Made by a program: the position numbers and the translations under genes. The notes beneath the pieces are model-generated. The model saw only the letters and a list, made by a program, of their open reading frames with translations, ran no database searches and was not told where the DNA came from. Of a stretch of 64,000 bases of DNA, positions 8,096 through 17,700 are shown piece after piece (position 1 is the stretch's first letter; each line of letters opens with the position of its first letter). The DNA is from Phycisphaerales bacterium (GTDB taxonomy: Bacteria; Planctomycetota; Phycisphaerae; Phycisphaerales; UBA1924). The DNA lies in assembly GCA_029260455.1 (NCBI GenBank), contig JAJDDF010000008.1:124001-188000 (forward strand), in the 5' to 3' direction.

Positions 8096-9322
8096 TCAGG
8101 TGACGCTGTGCAAACGGAGCATCAGGCAGGCGAAGAGTTGTGCACGATCGACGAGCGAATCAAGTTCGATCCATTCGCTCAGTTTGTGCAGGTCGCCGCC
8201 GCGCACGCCCAGTGTATCAATCGTGGGCAGGCCAGCGTCCTGCAGGTTATTGCCATCGCACACGCCGCCGGTCGAGGCGAAGGTGATGGTCTCGCCAAGG
8301 TCTGCAGCGACCGCACGGACCTGTTCAGCGAGTGCGCGCGACTCGGGAATCTCGGGCTTGGCGGGGCGCGAAAAGATGCGGTGCACGATCACCTCGGGCA
8401 TCGCACCAGTGGGCGTGGCAAGTGCATCAATAGCGCGCCCAACGTCATCACCAAGTTCATTCGTTGGATAGCGCGCGTTGCCCCACGCCGCGGCGTAGTC
8501 CGGCACGATGTTGGTCGCCTCGCCGCCCTTGAGCGGGCCAATATTCACTGAAATCTCGCGGGCCTCATCACTCAGCGCACCCACCTTCGTGAGTATATCT
8601 GCGAGGGCATAGACCGCAGAAGTCCCCTCGAAGAACGCGCGACCTGCGTGTGCGGATCGCCCGCGTGCTTCAATGAGAAACTGTCCTGATCCTTTGCGCG
8701 CGATCGCGAGGCCGCCGCCGGGCAAACCCGGTTCGGTGGCGAGGCCGATGGTGTGCTTTGTTGCCTGAGCGCGCAAGGCTTTGTCAGAATGAAATGAGCC
8801 TGTTTCTTCATCACTATTGAACATGAATGTCCAGGGGATTTTTACCCCCGCTTCTTCCAGCACTTCGAGAGCGGTGATGGCGATCAGAATGCCGCCCTTC
8901 ATATCGACAACGCCCGGCCCGTTGCCAGTCTTTCCATCAGTCGAAATAGTCATTTTTTGAAACGCACCATTGGGATCAAAGACTGTGTCGAGGTGCCCCG
9001 CGATCAGCACCTTGGGCTGACCATCTGCACTCGAATCTGTCTCTCGCCGGCACACAGCAACCGGCGGCACAACAGTCGATCCGGCGCGCCCCTCACCAAG
9101 CCACGCCGGGCGCGCCTCGCCGGGGATCACATCCGTGCGCGCACCAAGGGCTTCGAGGCGAGAAGTGACGATGCCGCGAAGCTCATCGAGCCCCGGTGTG
9201 TTGTTGAAACCGGTCGGGATGGCGACCCACTGGCCCAGTTGCTTGATCAGATGATCGCGCTGGCCCGCAATGTGGGTGCAAATGTGCTGCTCAGTTTTAG
9301 TCAGATTCGCAGTATTGGGCAT
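8096..9322 (-). CDS. M20-family metallopeptidase, possible desuccinylase
   Basis: This is a zinc amidohydrolase of the M20/carboxypeptidase-G2 type, which cleaves amide bonds next to glutamate or other acidic residues. Zn ligands and catalytic residues appear in 'LIAGHLDTVF', 'GVVDMKGG', 'NSDEETGS' and the following 'ATEPGL'; a dimerisation domain follows. I chose ATG 9322 because the longer frame up to 9568 would overlap the divergent gene at 9515 and adds only low-complexity sequence. It is the first gene of the AST-type operon, 87 bases ahead of the aminotransferase gene. No astE is seen, so hydrolysis of N2-succinylglutamate to glutamate and succinate is a plausible but unproven job. Confidence 0.82.
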   Translation of the reverse strand: MPNTANLTKTEQHICTHIAGQRDHLIKQLGQWVAIPTGFNNTPGLDELRGIVTSRLEALGARTDVIPGEARPAWLGEGRAGSTVVPPVAVCRRETDSSADGQPKVLIAGHLDTVFDPNGAFQKMTISTDGKTGNGPGVVDMKGGILIAITALEVLEEAGVKIPWTFMFNSDEETGSFHSDKALRAQATKHTIGLATEPGLPGGGLAIARKGSGQFLIEARGRSAHAGRAFFEGTSAVYALADILTKVGALSDEAREISVNIGPLKGGEATNIVPDYAAAWGNARYPTNELGDDVGRAIDALATPTGAMPEVIVHRIFSRPAKPEIPESRALAEQVRAVAADLGETITFASTGGVCDGNNLQDAGLPTIDTLGVRGGDLHKLSEWIELDSLVDRAQLFACLMLRLHSVT

Positions 9323-9514
9323 AGAGGGGAGTGTAGGCCATGCAATGTGAGGCCTGACCCCGCCGAAAACCCACCTGCGCATTCCCATGAGGACTGATAG
9401 GACCGGTTGCCGATGAAGAACTGCCGAGATTCCCGGATACCACCCCAACCCGAAGGCCCCTGTGGACGTAGAATGAGCGTGGGACAGGGGTTCCCGCGCT
9501 GAAAGGACTGGCAA
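9323..9514. promoter_or_regulatory. Divergent intergenic region between the AST-type operon and the MoxR/VWA operon
   Basis: These 192 bases separate two divergent operons and should hold both promoters. I see no clear consensus -35/-10 pair or operator palindrome, so the assignment rests on gene orientation alone. Confidence 0.4.
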
Positions 9515-11275
9515 ATGGACCGCACCAGCCATACCAATGGCCATACCAATGGCCATACCACCGGCCATACCTGCGACCGCCTGCTTGCCCGTGCTGCCCG
9601 ATGGATGGCACTGCTCCGCCTGACGCGGACCCTTGTGATTTCACTGTCGATTGCGACCGCACTGATGGTCGTGGCCCGCGGGGCTGCGATCCTGACTTCA
9701 ATTGAAGTCCCGTGGGGCATGGTCTGGCTCTGGGCAATGGTGTCGGCGGCGGTGATCGCAATCGCATGGACGTGGTTCACTCGGCCCGCAGCACTAGCAG
9801 TCGCACGTCGGGTCGATGAGGGGGCTGCACTTCGCGAAAGACTCTCGACGGCACTGGCCGTCCGAGGCATGGACGACCCCTGGACCAAAGCAACGATAGA
9901 TGATGCCGAACGCATCGCGGGTGGCGTGCTCGTGCGGCAGGCGATTCCGGCGGCCATGCCAAAGTTATGGCCCGCGCCGCTGCTTGCGATGGGTCTGTTC
10001 TTTCTTATTGGCCTGATCAACCCGATCGATGTGTTCGGCTGGGGCGATGAGCGCGATGCAGAAGAGAATCAAGCGCAAGAGTTGATCGCAGCGCAGAAGA
10101 CGCTCGCCGAGACGAAGACGGCGGTCAAGCAGGCTGATGCGTTGCTTGCTGAACACGGCGCAGAGATGGCCAATCCCGATGAGCCGATGGATGAACCAAT
10201 CGCGACGCCGAGGACGCCCGAAGAGATGCGTCTTGAAGCGGCGCGCAAACTCACAAGCGCAACTGCGAAACTTGATGCTCTGCGCGGCGAGAAATCAAAG
10301 AAGCTCGACGCGATGAGACAGAAGATGGCGCGGCTGAAAACGCCCGCCAATACACCCGCGGAACTCGGTGCGTTTATGAAGTCCATGCAAAAAGGTGATT
10401 TTGGTGATGCCTCCAAGGCGCTGCAGGCGATGCAGGAAGCAATGCAGAACGCCGAGCAATCATCCGAACAGAAGGAAGCATTCAAAAAAGCCCTCGAAGA
10501 CATGGCAAAACAACTGGAGCAGCTTGCCAAACAGCGCGATGCGCTCGAACAGGCGCTTGCGGATGCGGGGCTTGATCGAAATCTTGCCGGCGACCCTGAT
10601 GCACTGAAGCAGGCGCTTGAAAACGCCCAAAACCTGAACCAGGCCCAACGCGATGCGCTGCAAAAAATGGCACAGAATCAGCAGTTTGCCAATCAACAGT
10701 GCCAGAACATGGGTCAGGCGATGCAGCAGATGGCGCAAAATGCTGGCGGGCCAAATCCTGACCAGATGGCGCAAGCCATGGGACAAATGGCGGGGCAACT
10801 GTCTGATCTTGAGATGATGCAGATGACCATGAAGGACATGCAGGCGCAAATGGCGCAAATGCAGAAGCTCATGGGACAAGCCGGGCAATGCCAGAACCCG
10901 GGCGATGCCATGTCATGGTTTGCAAATTCACAACCCGGCAAAGGCAAGACCGGGCGCGGCAAAGGCGGCGGGCAAATGGATTCGGAAGCCGCCCCCTTCG
11001 CACTCAAGAAAGACAAAGCCATCGGCAAAAATCTTGGCGGTCCGATTGTCGGTTCAACATTGATCGAAGCAGGCCAGATCAAAGGTGAATCTGTGCAGCA
11101 GTTCTCCGAAGCTGTGCAGGCGGGTGCCGCTGAGGCCTCGCAGGCGATTGAAGAGATGCAGGTGCCGCGCGAATATCAGGAAGCGGTGAAGGGTTACTTC
11201 GAGAATCTCAACGGCACGGTGTCTGAGTCGGCACCGGCGCAAGAAGAAGCAACCGACGACGATAGTGACGAATGA
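9515..11275 (+). CDS. Membrane protein with His-repeat N-terminus and long Gln/Met-rich coiled coil
   Basis: First gene of a seven-gene operon. Residues 1-20 carry four His spaced every four residues, encoded by a 12-bp tandem DNA repeat. Hydrophobic segments at about 38-62, 66-88 and 150-172 make three membrane helices. The remaining 400 residues are charged, then strongly Gln/Met/Ala-rich (residues about 330-450), predicting a long coiled coil; a short globular tail follows. The plan resembles DUF4175-like membrane proteins found beside MoxR/BatA genes, but I cannot name a family firmly. The stop codon overlaps the next start (ATGA at 11272). A structural or scaffolding role in the complex is inference. 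Confidence 0.75.
   Translation: MDRTSHTNGHTNGHTTGHTCDRLLARAARWMALLRLTRTLVISLSIATALMVVARGAAILTSIEVPWGMVWLWAMVSAAVIAIAWTWFTRPAALAVARRVDEGAALRERLSTALAVRGMDDPWTKATIDDAERIAGGVLVRQAIPAAMPKLWPAPLLAMGLFFLIGLINPIDVFGWGDERDAEENQAQELIAAQKTLAETKTAVKQADALLAEHGAEMANPDEPMDEPIATPRTPEEMRLEAARKLTSATAKLDALRGEKSKKLDAMRQKMARLKTPANTPAELGAFMKSMQKGDFGDASKALQAMQEAMQNAEQSSEQKEAFKKALEDMAKQLEQLAKQRDALEQALADAGLDRNLAGDPDALKQALENAQNLNQAQRDALQKMAQNQQFANQQCQNMGQAMQQMAQNAGGPNPDQMAQAMGQMAGQLSDLEMMQMTMKDMQAQMAQMQKLMGQAGQCQNPGDAMSWFANSQPGKGKTGRGKGGGQMDSEAAPFALKKDKAIGKNLGGPIVGSTLIEAGQIKGESVQQFSEAVQAGAAEASQAIEEMQVPREYQEAVKGYFENLNGTVSESAPAQEEATDDDSDE
9530..9571 (+). repeat. 12-bp tandem repeat encoding His-Thr-x-Gly units
   Basis: Three full units plus a partial fourth of a 12-base repeat of the type cataccaatggc lie inside the 5' end of the coding region starting at 9515. 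Two units are identical and the third differs at two bases. They encode H-T-N-G, H-T-N-G, H-T-T-G and H-T. The unit length keeps the reading frame, so copy-number slippage would lengthen or shorten the His repeat without a frameshift. Confidence 0.85.
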
Positions 11276-12279
11276 GCGGGCGCATTGGCGTGATTGTTGT
11301 TGGTGCGGCGCTGCTTGTCGTTGCGGTAGTAGGACTCGTGATTCCAGCGCTGTTCACGCACCACGCACCGGAAAAGTACTGGCCGAAAAACCTCCTCGTG
11401 TTGTACTGCTCCGCTGATCGGCACATTGCTCAGCCAATCATTGACGCGTTTGATCATAAAAATGATATAGCTGTGAAAATGCTCGGCGATACGGAAGCGA
11501 CCAAGACATTCGGGCTTGTCGAGCGATTGCGCACCGAGAAGGATGAACCGCAGGCAGATCTCTTCTGGTCGAGTGAACCCTTCGGCATGATTGCACTTGC
11601 GCGAGAAGGCATTGTGCATCCCGAGTTCCGTCAGTTCGCCTCGCGCGCCCGGGTGATCGTCTACAACACGAATCGTGTCGATGAAAACGACGCTCCCAAG
11701 ACAATGCACGATCTTCTCAACGAGCGTTTTCGCGGGCGGATCGTCATGGCACGGCCGCAGTTCGGCACCACGCGCGGGCACATGGGCTTTCTTGTGGCGG
11801 CATGGGGCGAAGAGGAAGCACAGGATTATCTGCGCGCGCTGAAGGCACATGGTGTGCGCCTGGTCGCGGGCAATTCGTCAGTCGTGCGCGCAGTGGCAGC
11901 GGGTGAAGCGGATATTGGACTGACGGACACCGATGATGTGTACGGTGCCCAACGCGAGGGTTTGCCGGTCGAACTTATCTATGTTCGGCATGACCTGCCA
12001 GACGGGTCGAAGTTGGTCGGCCCTATGACGATTCCGAACACGGTGGCGCTGGTTCGCGGGTTTGGCATGAATGCACCGGCGCTGTTTGAGTTTCTTGCAG
12101 GCCCCGAAGTCGAGCGCATGTTGGCGGCGTCAGACTCACACAACACGCCGATGAATCCTGAAGTTGCGAAAGAATTTCCGCAATACGCCATCCCTGATGC
12201 TGCGCAGATTCCTCTGGAAGATATTGCTGATGCCATTCCAAGAGCATTGGAATTGTGCCAGCAGGAGCTTGGGCGGTGA
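11272..12279 (+). CDS. ABC transporter extracellular solute-binding protein, Fe3+-type family
   Basis: This is a periplasmic-type binding protein of the FbpA/thiamine/spermidine cluster, held by an N-terminal hydrophobic helix (residues 5-28) that serves as signal or anchor. Family features are 'LLVLYCSADRHIAQPIIDAF' at the mature start, 'ADLFWSSEPFG', 'GTTRGHMGFL' and the late 'MTIPNTVALV' segment seen in iron-binding members. It overlaps the preceding gene by four bases and the following permease gene by four (GTGA). The ligand cannot be read from the sequence: the paired Tyr ligands of classical FbpA are not obvious. No cognate ATPase gene lies in the window. Confidence 0.82.
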   Translation: MSGRIGVIVVGAALLVVAVVGLVIPALFTHHAPEKYWPKNLLVLYCSADRHIAQPIIDAFDHKNDIAVKMLGDTEATKTFGLVERLRTEKDEPQADLFWSSEPFGMIALAREGIVHPEFRQFASRARVIVYNTNRVDENDAPKTMHDLLNERFRGRIVMARPQFGTTRGHMGFLVAAWGEEEAQDYLRALKAHGVRLVAGNSSVVRAVAAGEADIGLTDTDDVYGAQREGLPVELIYVRHDLPDGSKLVGPMTIPNTVALVRGFGMNAPALFEFLAGPEVERMLAASDSHNTPMNPEVAKEFPQYAIPDAAQIPLEDIADAIPRALELCQQELGR

Positions 12280-14735
12280 CGCCATTCGATGGCGCGCTGC
12301 TGCTTCGATCGGCCATGGTGGCACTCACCATTGGCGTATTCGCCACAGCACTTGCACTCCCCGCAGCGTGGGCGCTACGAAGACTTGGCGCCACGGGCAG
12401 CGCGTTGCTCCTTGCGCCAATGCTTGTGCCGAGTCATCTGGTGTACGCCGCGTGGGGATTGCTTCGCGCACCGGGCACACGGCTTGGTGATTCACTTGCA
12501 GCTCTTGGAAGCAATCCTGACACCGGCCCCGCCTTCTGGGAAAACGTGAACATGCTGCACGCGATCGGTGCATTGTCACTCTGGGCGTGGCCCATCGCAG
12601 CGTTGGTGCTCAGCATCTGGACGCGGCCGATTGAGCGCGACGCAATCGATGCCATGCGCATCAGCGGCGCGCCCAGCCTGACTATTAGCAAACACATGAC
12701 GCGCATCATCGCGCCGGGATTGTTCGTTTCGATGTTGCTCGTAAGCGCATTGATGCTGGGCTCTGCGATACCCTTGCACCTTTCCCAGCAGCGTACTTAT
12801 GCGTTGGTGATCTGGAGTGAAATCGCACAGGGCAACGCTGCGGGCGCGTGGCGTGCAAGCTGGCCACTGTTTGGTATTGCGATCATTGCAGGCAGTGCCG
12901 TGACAATTGCAATCGCACGAGGCGGTGGCCCGGCGCAGTGGCACAGGCAAGGCCGCGACACATCGGTGCGCATGCCATGGCTCGCGACTGCGGGCGTCAT
13001 CTGGTGTCTCTCAACGATTGTGCCGCTGGGCATTGTTGCAGTAAGTATCAAAGACTGGTCTACAGTGATTCACTTCTGGGGCCTTGCGGGCGAACGTGCC
13101 GCAGCAAGTGCAAAGACCACAATGAGCGTCATAGTGATCTGTGGATGTGTTTGTGTGATGTGTGCCCGCGGCTATGACCGCGCAGCAGGGCGAGCAATGC
13201 GCCTGTGCGCGATTGGAATAACTGCGCTTCTTGCGGTGCTGTTCTTTACGCCGGGCGTCTTGATTGGCGGCATACTCGCTGCCAGCGGCACGACACCGGG
13301 CTTGAGCGGACTCATTGTTGCACATGTAGCGCGGTTCGGGCTCGTCGCAGCATTGGCGGGCGCACTCGTGGCGCGAAGTGAATCGCGCGAGCTACATGAA
13401 GTGCGCACAAGTCTTGGTGGCGGAGTCGGCGGCTGGATGCGCACGGTGCTTTTCGCACAGGCCGGGCTCACGCTCGGCGCGCTTGGTGCGGTGGCGCTGC
13501 TCTCGATGCACGAGATCGAATCGGCGGTGCTGCTGGCACAAGCTGGGCACGCGACATTATCTCAATATATGCTTGATTTACTGCATTATTTTCGCACTGA
13601 TGAAATGCTCGCAGCACTGCTCTGGATGCAAAGTATTGGCTTGGCACTTGCGGTTGGCGTAGCGCTTCTGACATTGCACGGATGGATGCGCTTTGTGCGG
13701 CGTGCAGGAGCCGTGGCGCCAGTCATGCTTGCGTTGATCATGATTGGTGGGTGCGATCACGAAAGGCCTACCACAGATTCTCGCGCCTTGGATGTCGTGC
13801 GCATCTTGAGCGAAACCGGTCGCGGGCCGGGACAGTTGGTCTTTCCGCGCGCTATTGATACCGATGGACACAACCTCTGGATCATCGATAAAACTGCGCG
13901 TGTGCAGCGCTTTGGCGTCGATGGTGAAATTGGTCCGCGCTGGACCATGCCCAGGCAGGATCGCGGGCGGCCGTGCGGCGTGACCTGCGGCAAAGATGGG
14001 CTGATCTATATAGCAGACACACATGAGCATCGCGTTGCGATCTATCGCCCCACTGATGATGGCGGCGAACTGGTGCGCACCATTGGCCGCTATGGGACGG
14101 GCCAGGGAGAATTTGTTTATCCAACGGATATTGCTATTACGTGGAACCCGGATGGCATCACACCTAAACGGTTCTATGTGAGTGAGTACGGCGGGAACGA
14201 CCGGATCAGTGTATTTGACAGCGCATGGTCGTTCCTTTTTGAGATTCGCGGTGATGGCGAGCTGGATTTTGCGCGCCCGCAATCGATTGCCTTTGATGAC
14301 ACGTTGCAGCATCTGGTGGTGATCGATGCATCGCATCATCGAGTGGGTGTATTTACACCCGATGGTGAACTTGTGCGCTGGCATGGTAAGCGTGATGGCA
14401 TGGGACCGATTTTTGGTAATGAACCTGGGAAATTTTCACAACCATTTGGACTGGCCCTGCTTGGTGACGGGACCGCACTGATTACCGAAGTTGGTGCGCA
14501 GCGCGTGCAGCGGATTGATCTGAACTCCGGCGCATGCCTTGGGGTGTATGGGCGAGGCGGCTGGGGTGAGGATGAACTGATTCAGCCCTGGGGCATCACC
14601 GTGGTTGGCAAGACTGCGTATGTACTCGATTCAGGCAAGGATCGGGTTGTTGCTTTTCGTCATGGCGGCGTCGCACCTCAGCGCGCGCCAGCATTCGCAA
14701 CTTCGGTGCAAATACGCGAGACTGCAGCGCAATGA
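12276..14735 (+). CDS. ABC permease fused to NHL-repeat lipoprotein-like domain
   Basis: Residues 1-470 form an iron/thiamine-type ABC permease with about twelve hydrophobic helices and two inner-membrane-component repeats. Residues 505-800 form an NHL-type beta-propeller with repeated 'G.....F..P..I' and 'IYIADTHEHRV'-like units. At the junction a complete lipoprotein signal is embedded: an in-frame ATG at 13686 (residue 471), basic n-region 'MRFVRR', a hydrophobic stretch and lipobox 'IGGC' with Cys at about 493. I chose GTG 12276 over GTG 12255 because AGGAG lies 8 bases upstream and the start overlaps the previous stop. Either this is a true fusion, or the NHL part is also made separately from the internal start. 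The next gene overlaps by four bases. Confidence 0.8.
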   Translation: MTPFDGALLLRSAMVALTIGVFATALALPAAWALRRLGATGSALLLAPMLVPSHLVYAAWGLLRAPGTRLGDSLAALGSNPDTGPAFWENVNMLHAIGALSLWAWPIAALVLSIWTRPIERDAIDAMRISGAPSLTISKHMTRIIAPGLFVSMLLVSALMLGSAIPLHLSQQRTYALVIWSEIAQGNAAGAWRASWPLFGIAIIAGSAVTIAIARGGGPAQWHRQGRDTSVRMPWLATAGVIWCLSTIVPLGIVAVSIKDWSTVIHFWGLAGERAAASAKTTMSVIVICGCVCVMCARGYDRAAGRAMRLCAIGITALLAVLFFTPGVLIGGILAASGTTPGLSGLIVAHVARFGLVAALAGALVARSESRELHEVRTSLGGGVGGWMRTVLFAQAGLTLGALGAVALLSMHEIESAVLLAQAGHATLSQYMLDLLHYFRTDEMLAALLWMQSIGLALAVGVALLTLHGWMRFVRRAGAVAPVMLALIMIGGCDHERPTTDSRALDVVRILSETGRGPGQLVFPRAIDTDGHNLWIIDKTARVQRFGVDGEIGPRWTMPRQDRGRPCGVTCGKDGLIYIADTHEHRVAIYRPTDDGGELVRTIGRYGTGQGEFVYPTDIAITWNPDGITPKRFYVSEYGGNDRISVFDSAWSFLFEIRGDGELDFARPQSIAFDDTLQHLVVIDASHHRVGVFTPDGELVRWHGKRDGMGPIFGNEPGKFSQPFGLALLGDGTALITEVGAQRVQRIDLNSGACLGVYGRGGWGEDELIQPWGITVVGKTAYVLDSGKDRVVAFRHGGVAPQRAPAFATSVQIRETAAQ

Positions 14736-17700
14736 ATATCGGGCCAGTCCAATTTGATCGCGCGGAGTGGCTTATACTGCTCGTGATTGCGATTCCCCTT
14801 GTGCTGTGGATTGGCCGGCGTTCGATGTCCGGGCTCAGCGGCACCACGCGATGGGTCGCTATGGGCGTGCGCATTTTTGTTGTACTTCTACTCTGCGGCA
14901 CACTTGCAGAACCAAGCTGGCGCAAGCGCGGCGAAGGCGTAACGACGCTTTTCATCTGGGACACAAGCCGATCGATGTCGCCTGAATCTGAAGCGCAGAT
15001 CGAGCGCTATCTCGCTCAAGCTCTTGAAGAGAGTGAAGAGGAGGATCGCTTTGCAATCGTGACCGCGGCGGAATTCGCTCAGACACAACTGCTGCCGCGC
15101 GGACAGGTGCCATTGATCGAGCAGTTTCAGGCGGTGCTTGATGCAAACGCGATTGATCCGGGGCCTCGAGAGGGAACAGGGCTTGCCGATGCTGTGAATC
15201 TTGCGATTGCGCTGCGCCCGGAGGATTCTGCGGCCCGCATCGTGATTATCTCCGATGGCAATGAGACGAAGGGTTCATTGCTCTCAGCGGCCCCCGCAGC
15301 AGCGGCAAAGGGCGTGCCGATCGATGTGCTTGTGCTGCCCAATATGATTTCGCGCGATGTGATGTTTGATGCACTGATCACACCTGCGACCGCGCGCCAA
15401 GGGCAGACGGTGAATATCACGATGTTGCTTACGGCGCGCAGCGCGGCAACGGGCACGGTTGATCTGTTGATGGATGGACAGTTGGTTGAATTGTCACCTG
15501 ATGATCCGACAACATCTGGCATGCGCGTCGAGCTTGAACCCGGGCCGCACCGATTCACGGTGCCAATTACGTTGCGGCGTGGGGGCGCCGCACGATTTGA
15601 AGCACGATTCACCGCGAATGATGAGTTGCACGATCAGATTGCACAGAACAACGCGGCGCTCTCTACAACTTTTGTTGCTTCTGAGGGTCGCGTGCTCGTC
15701 TATTCCAAGGAACAGGCAGATGTTCAGCCCATCATTGATGTTCTTGAAGCGGGGCGATTGCTCGTTGAAGTGCAGCGTCCCGGCACCGGGCATGAATCAC
15801 TTTCTGATTTGCAGGGCTATGACGCCGTGCTCCTGGTCGATGTTCCTGCGGATGCCTTTTCGCTTGCGCAACAGCGCGAGTTAGCGTCGTATGTACATGA
15901 TGGTGGCGGCGGGCTTGTGATGGTTGGCGGACCGTCGAGTTTCGGTGCGGGCGGGTGGATCGGTACGCCCGTTGCAGATGTTCTTCCCGTTCGGCTTGAT
16001 TTGCCTGCAAAGCGGGAACTACCGCGCGGAGCACTTGCGCTATTGATGCACTCGTGTGAGATGCCAAAGGGCAATTATTGGGGTCAGCAAACGGCGCTGG
16101 CGGCAACTGGAGCATTGAGCAGTCTTGATGTTGTTGGCGTCATTGAACTGAACATGGGCGCGCTGGGGGGCGCAGCGCACTGGGTCTATCCCATGTCGCC
16201 CAAAGGCGATGGTGTTGCAGTCACCAAGGCGATCAACAAGCTCACCTTTGGTGACATGAGCGATTTTGCGCGCCCGATGGCGATGATCGCGTCGGCGATG
16301 GCCAATGTGCAGGCAGGCTACAAACACTGCATCATCATTTCTGATGGCGACCCAAGCCCGCCAACACAAGCAACCTTAAATAAATTTTTCGATCTTGGCG
16401 TCTCGATCAGCACCGTATGCACCTTCCCGCATGGTGGCAGTGGCGATACTCGAACGATGCAGGCAATTGCAGAAGCAACAGGTGGGCAGTTCTATTTTAT
16501 GAACAATGTCAATCAGTTGGCGCAGTTGCCGCAGATCTTTATTCGAGAAGCGCAGATTGTTCGGCGGGCACTCATCTGGGAAGGTGATGCGGTTGCGCCA
16601 GTGATTCAAAGTCTGGGCAGTGACCCAATGAGCGGGATTGTTTCACTGCCATCCATCACCGGGTATGTCGTCACGGCGGATCGCGAAGGCTTGTCGATGG
16701 TCACGGCGCGCGGCCCCAATGATGATCCGCTTGTTGCGCACTGGCAGCACGGGCTTGGTCGTTCGGTTGCGTTCACGAGTGATGCGACATCACGCTGGAG
16801 CGCTGCCTGGGTGGAATGGGATGGGTTTCGTCAATTTTGGGACCAACACGTGCGCTGGGCGATGCGCCCAAGCGGGTCTGCGAATGTTTCCGTTGTGACG
16901 CGCTCTGAAGGTGCACAAACGCATGTCATTGTCTCGGCGCTCGATGCACGGGGTGATCCGCTGAACTTTGCAACCTTCATTGGGCGCCTCACCACGCCCG
17001 ATCTGACCGGCGCCGATATTTCGCTTACGCAAACTGGCCCCGGGCGGTACGAAGGCACGGCTGAAACTGCAGATCCCGGGCAATACATGGTGAGTTTGCG
17101 CTATGACGCCGTAATTGGCGGTACCGGTGGACGGCGCGAAAGCGGTGCTGTGCAAGCTGCGATATCGCGCCCCTATGCAGATGAATATCGCGTGGTGGGT
17201 GACAACACGCCGCTGCTTGTGCAAGTTGCAAATATGACCGGCGGGCGCATGCTTGCCGGCAATCCGCAGCAGGATCAACTGTTCGATCGCACCGGCCTTG
17301 AGATGCCGGTTGCCCTCACCCCCATGTGGATCGTTGTTGCGATGAGTGCGGTGGGCTTGTTTCTTGCAGATGTCGCGGTTCGGCGCGTGCGCATTTCACC
17401 TGCGGAAATTGCTGCTTCTGCACAACGCGCCTTTGGAAAAGCCAAGCAGGCCCAGACGGTGCAGGGTGAGTCTTTACGCGCCGTGCGCGCACGGGCGAAG
17501 CAGCGCACCGATGGAGATGCACTTGATGAACAGAAAAGTGTCCGTCCTGCGGTACTCGACGCAAAGGCACCATTACCCACTGGTGATGCCAATTCGCCGC
17601 TAGATCGCCCCGATGGACGCGGTGCAGCAGGCAAGCCGAACGCACCTGCACAGCGCACGGAAACTGAATCAAATGATGAAGCGCAAGGCATGTCTCGATT

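Noticed and set aside
9530-9571. Possible CRISPR-like array
   Set aside because: The 12-bp repeats have no spacers and keep the reading frame; they are part of a coding region.
13578-14384. 268-residue minus-strand frame opposite the NHL domain
   Set aside because: The plus frame shows repeated NHL units; the reverse has none.
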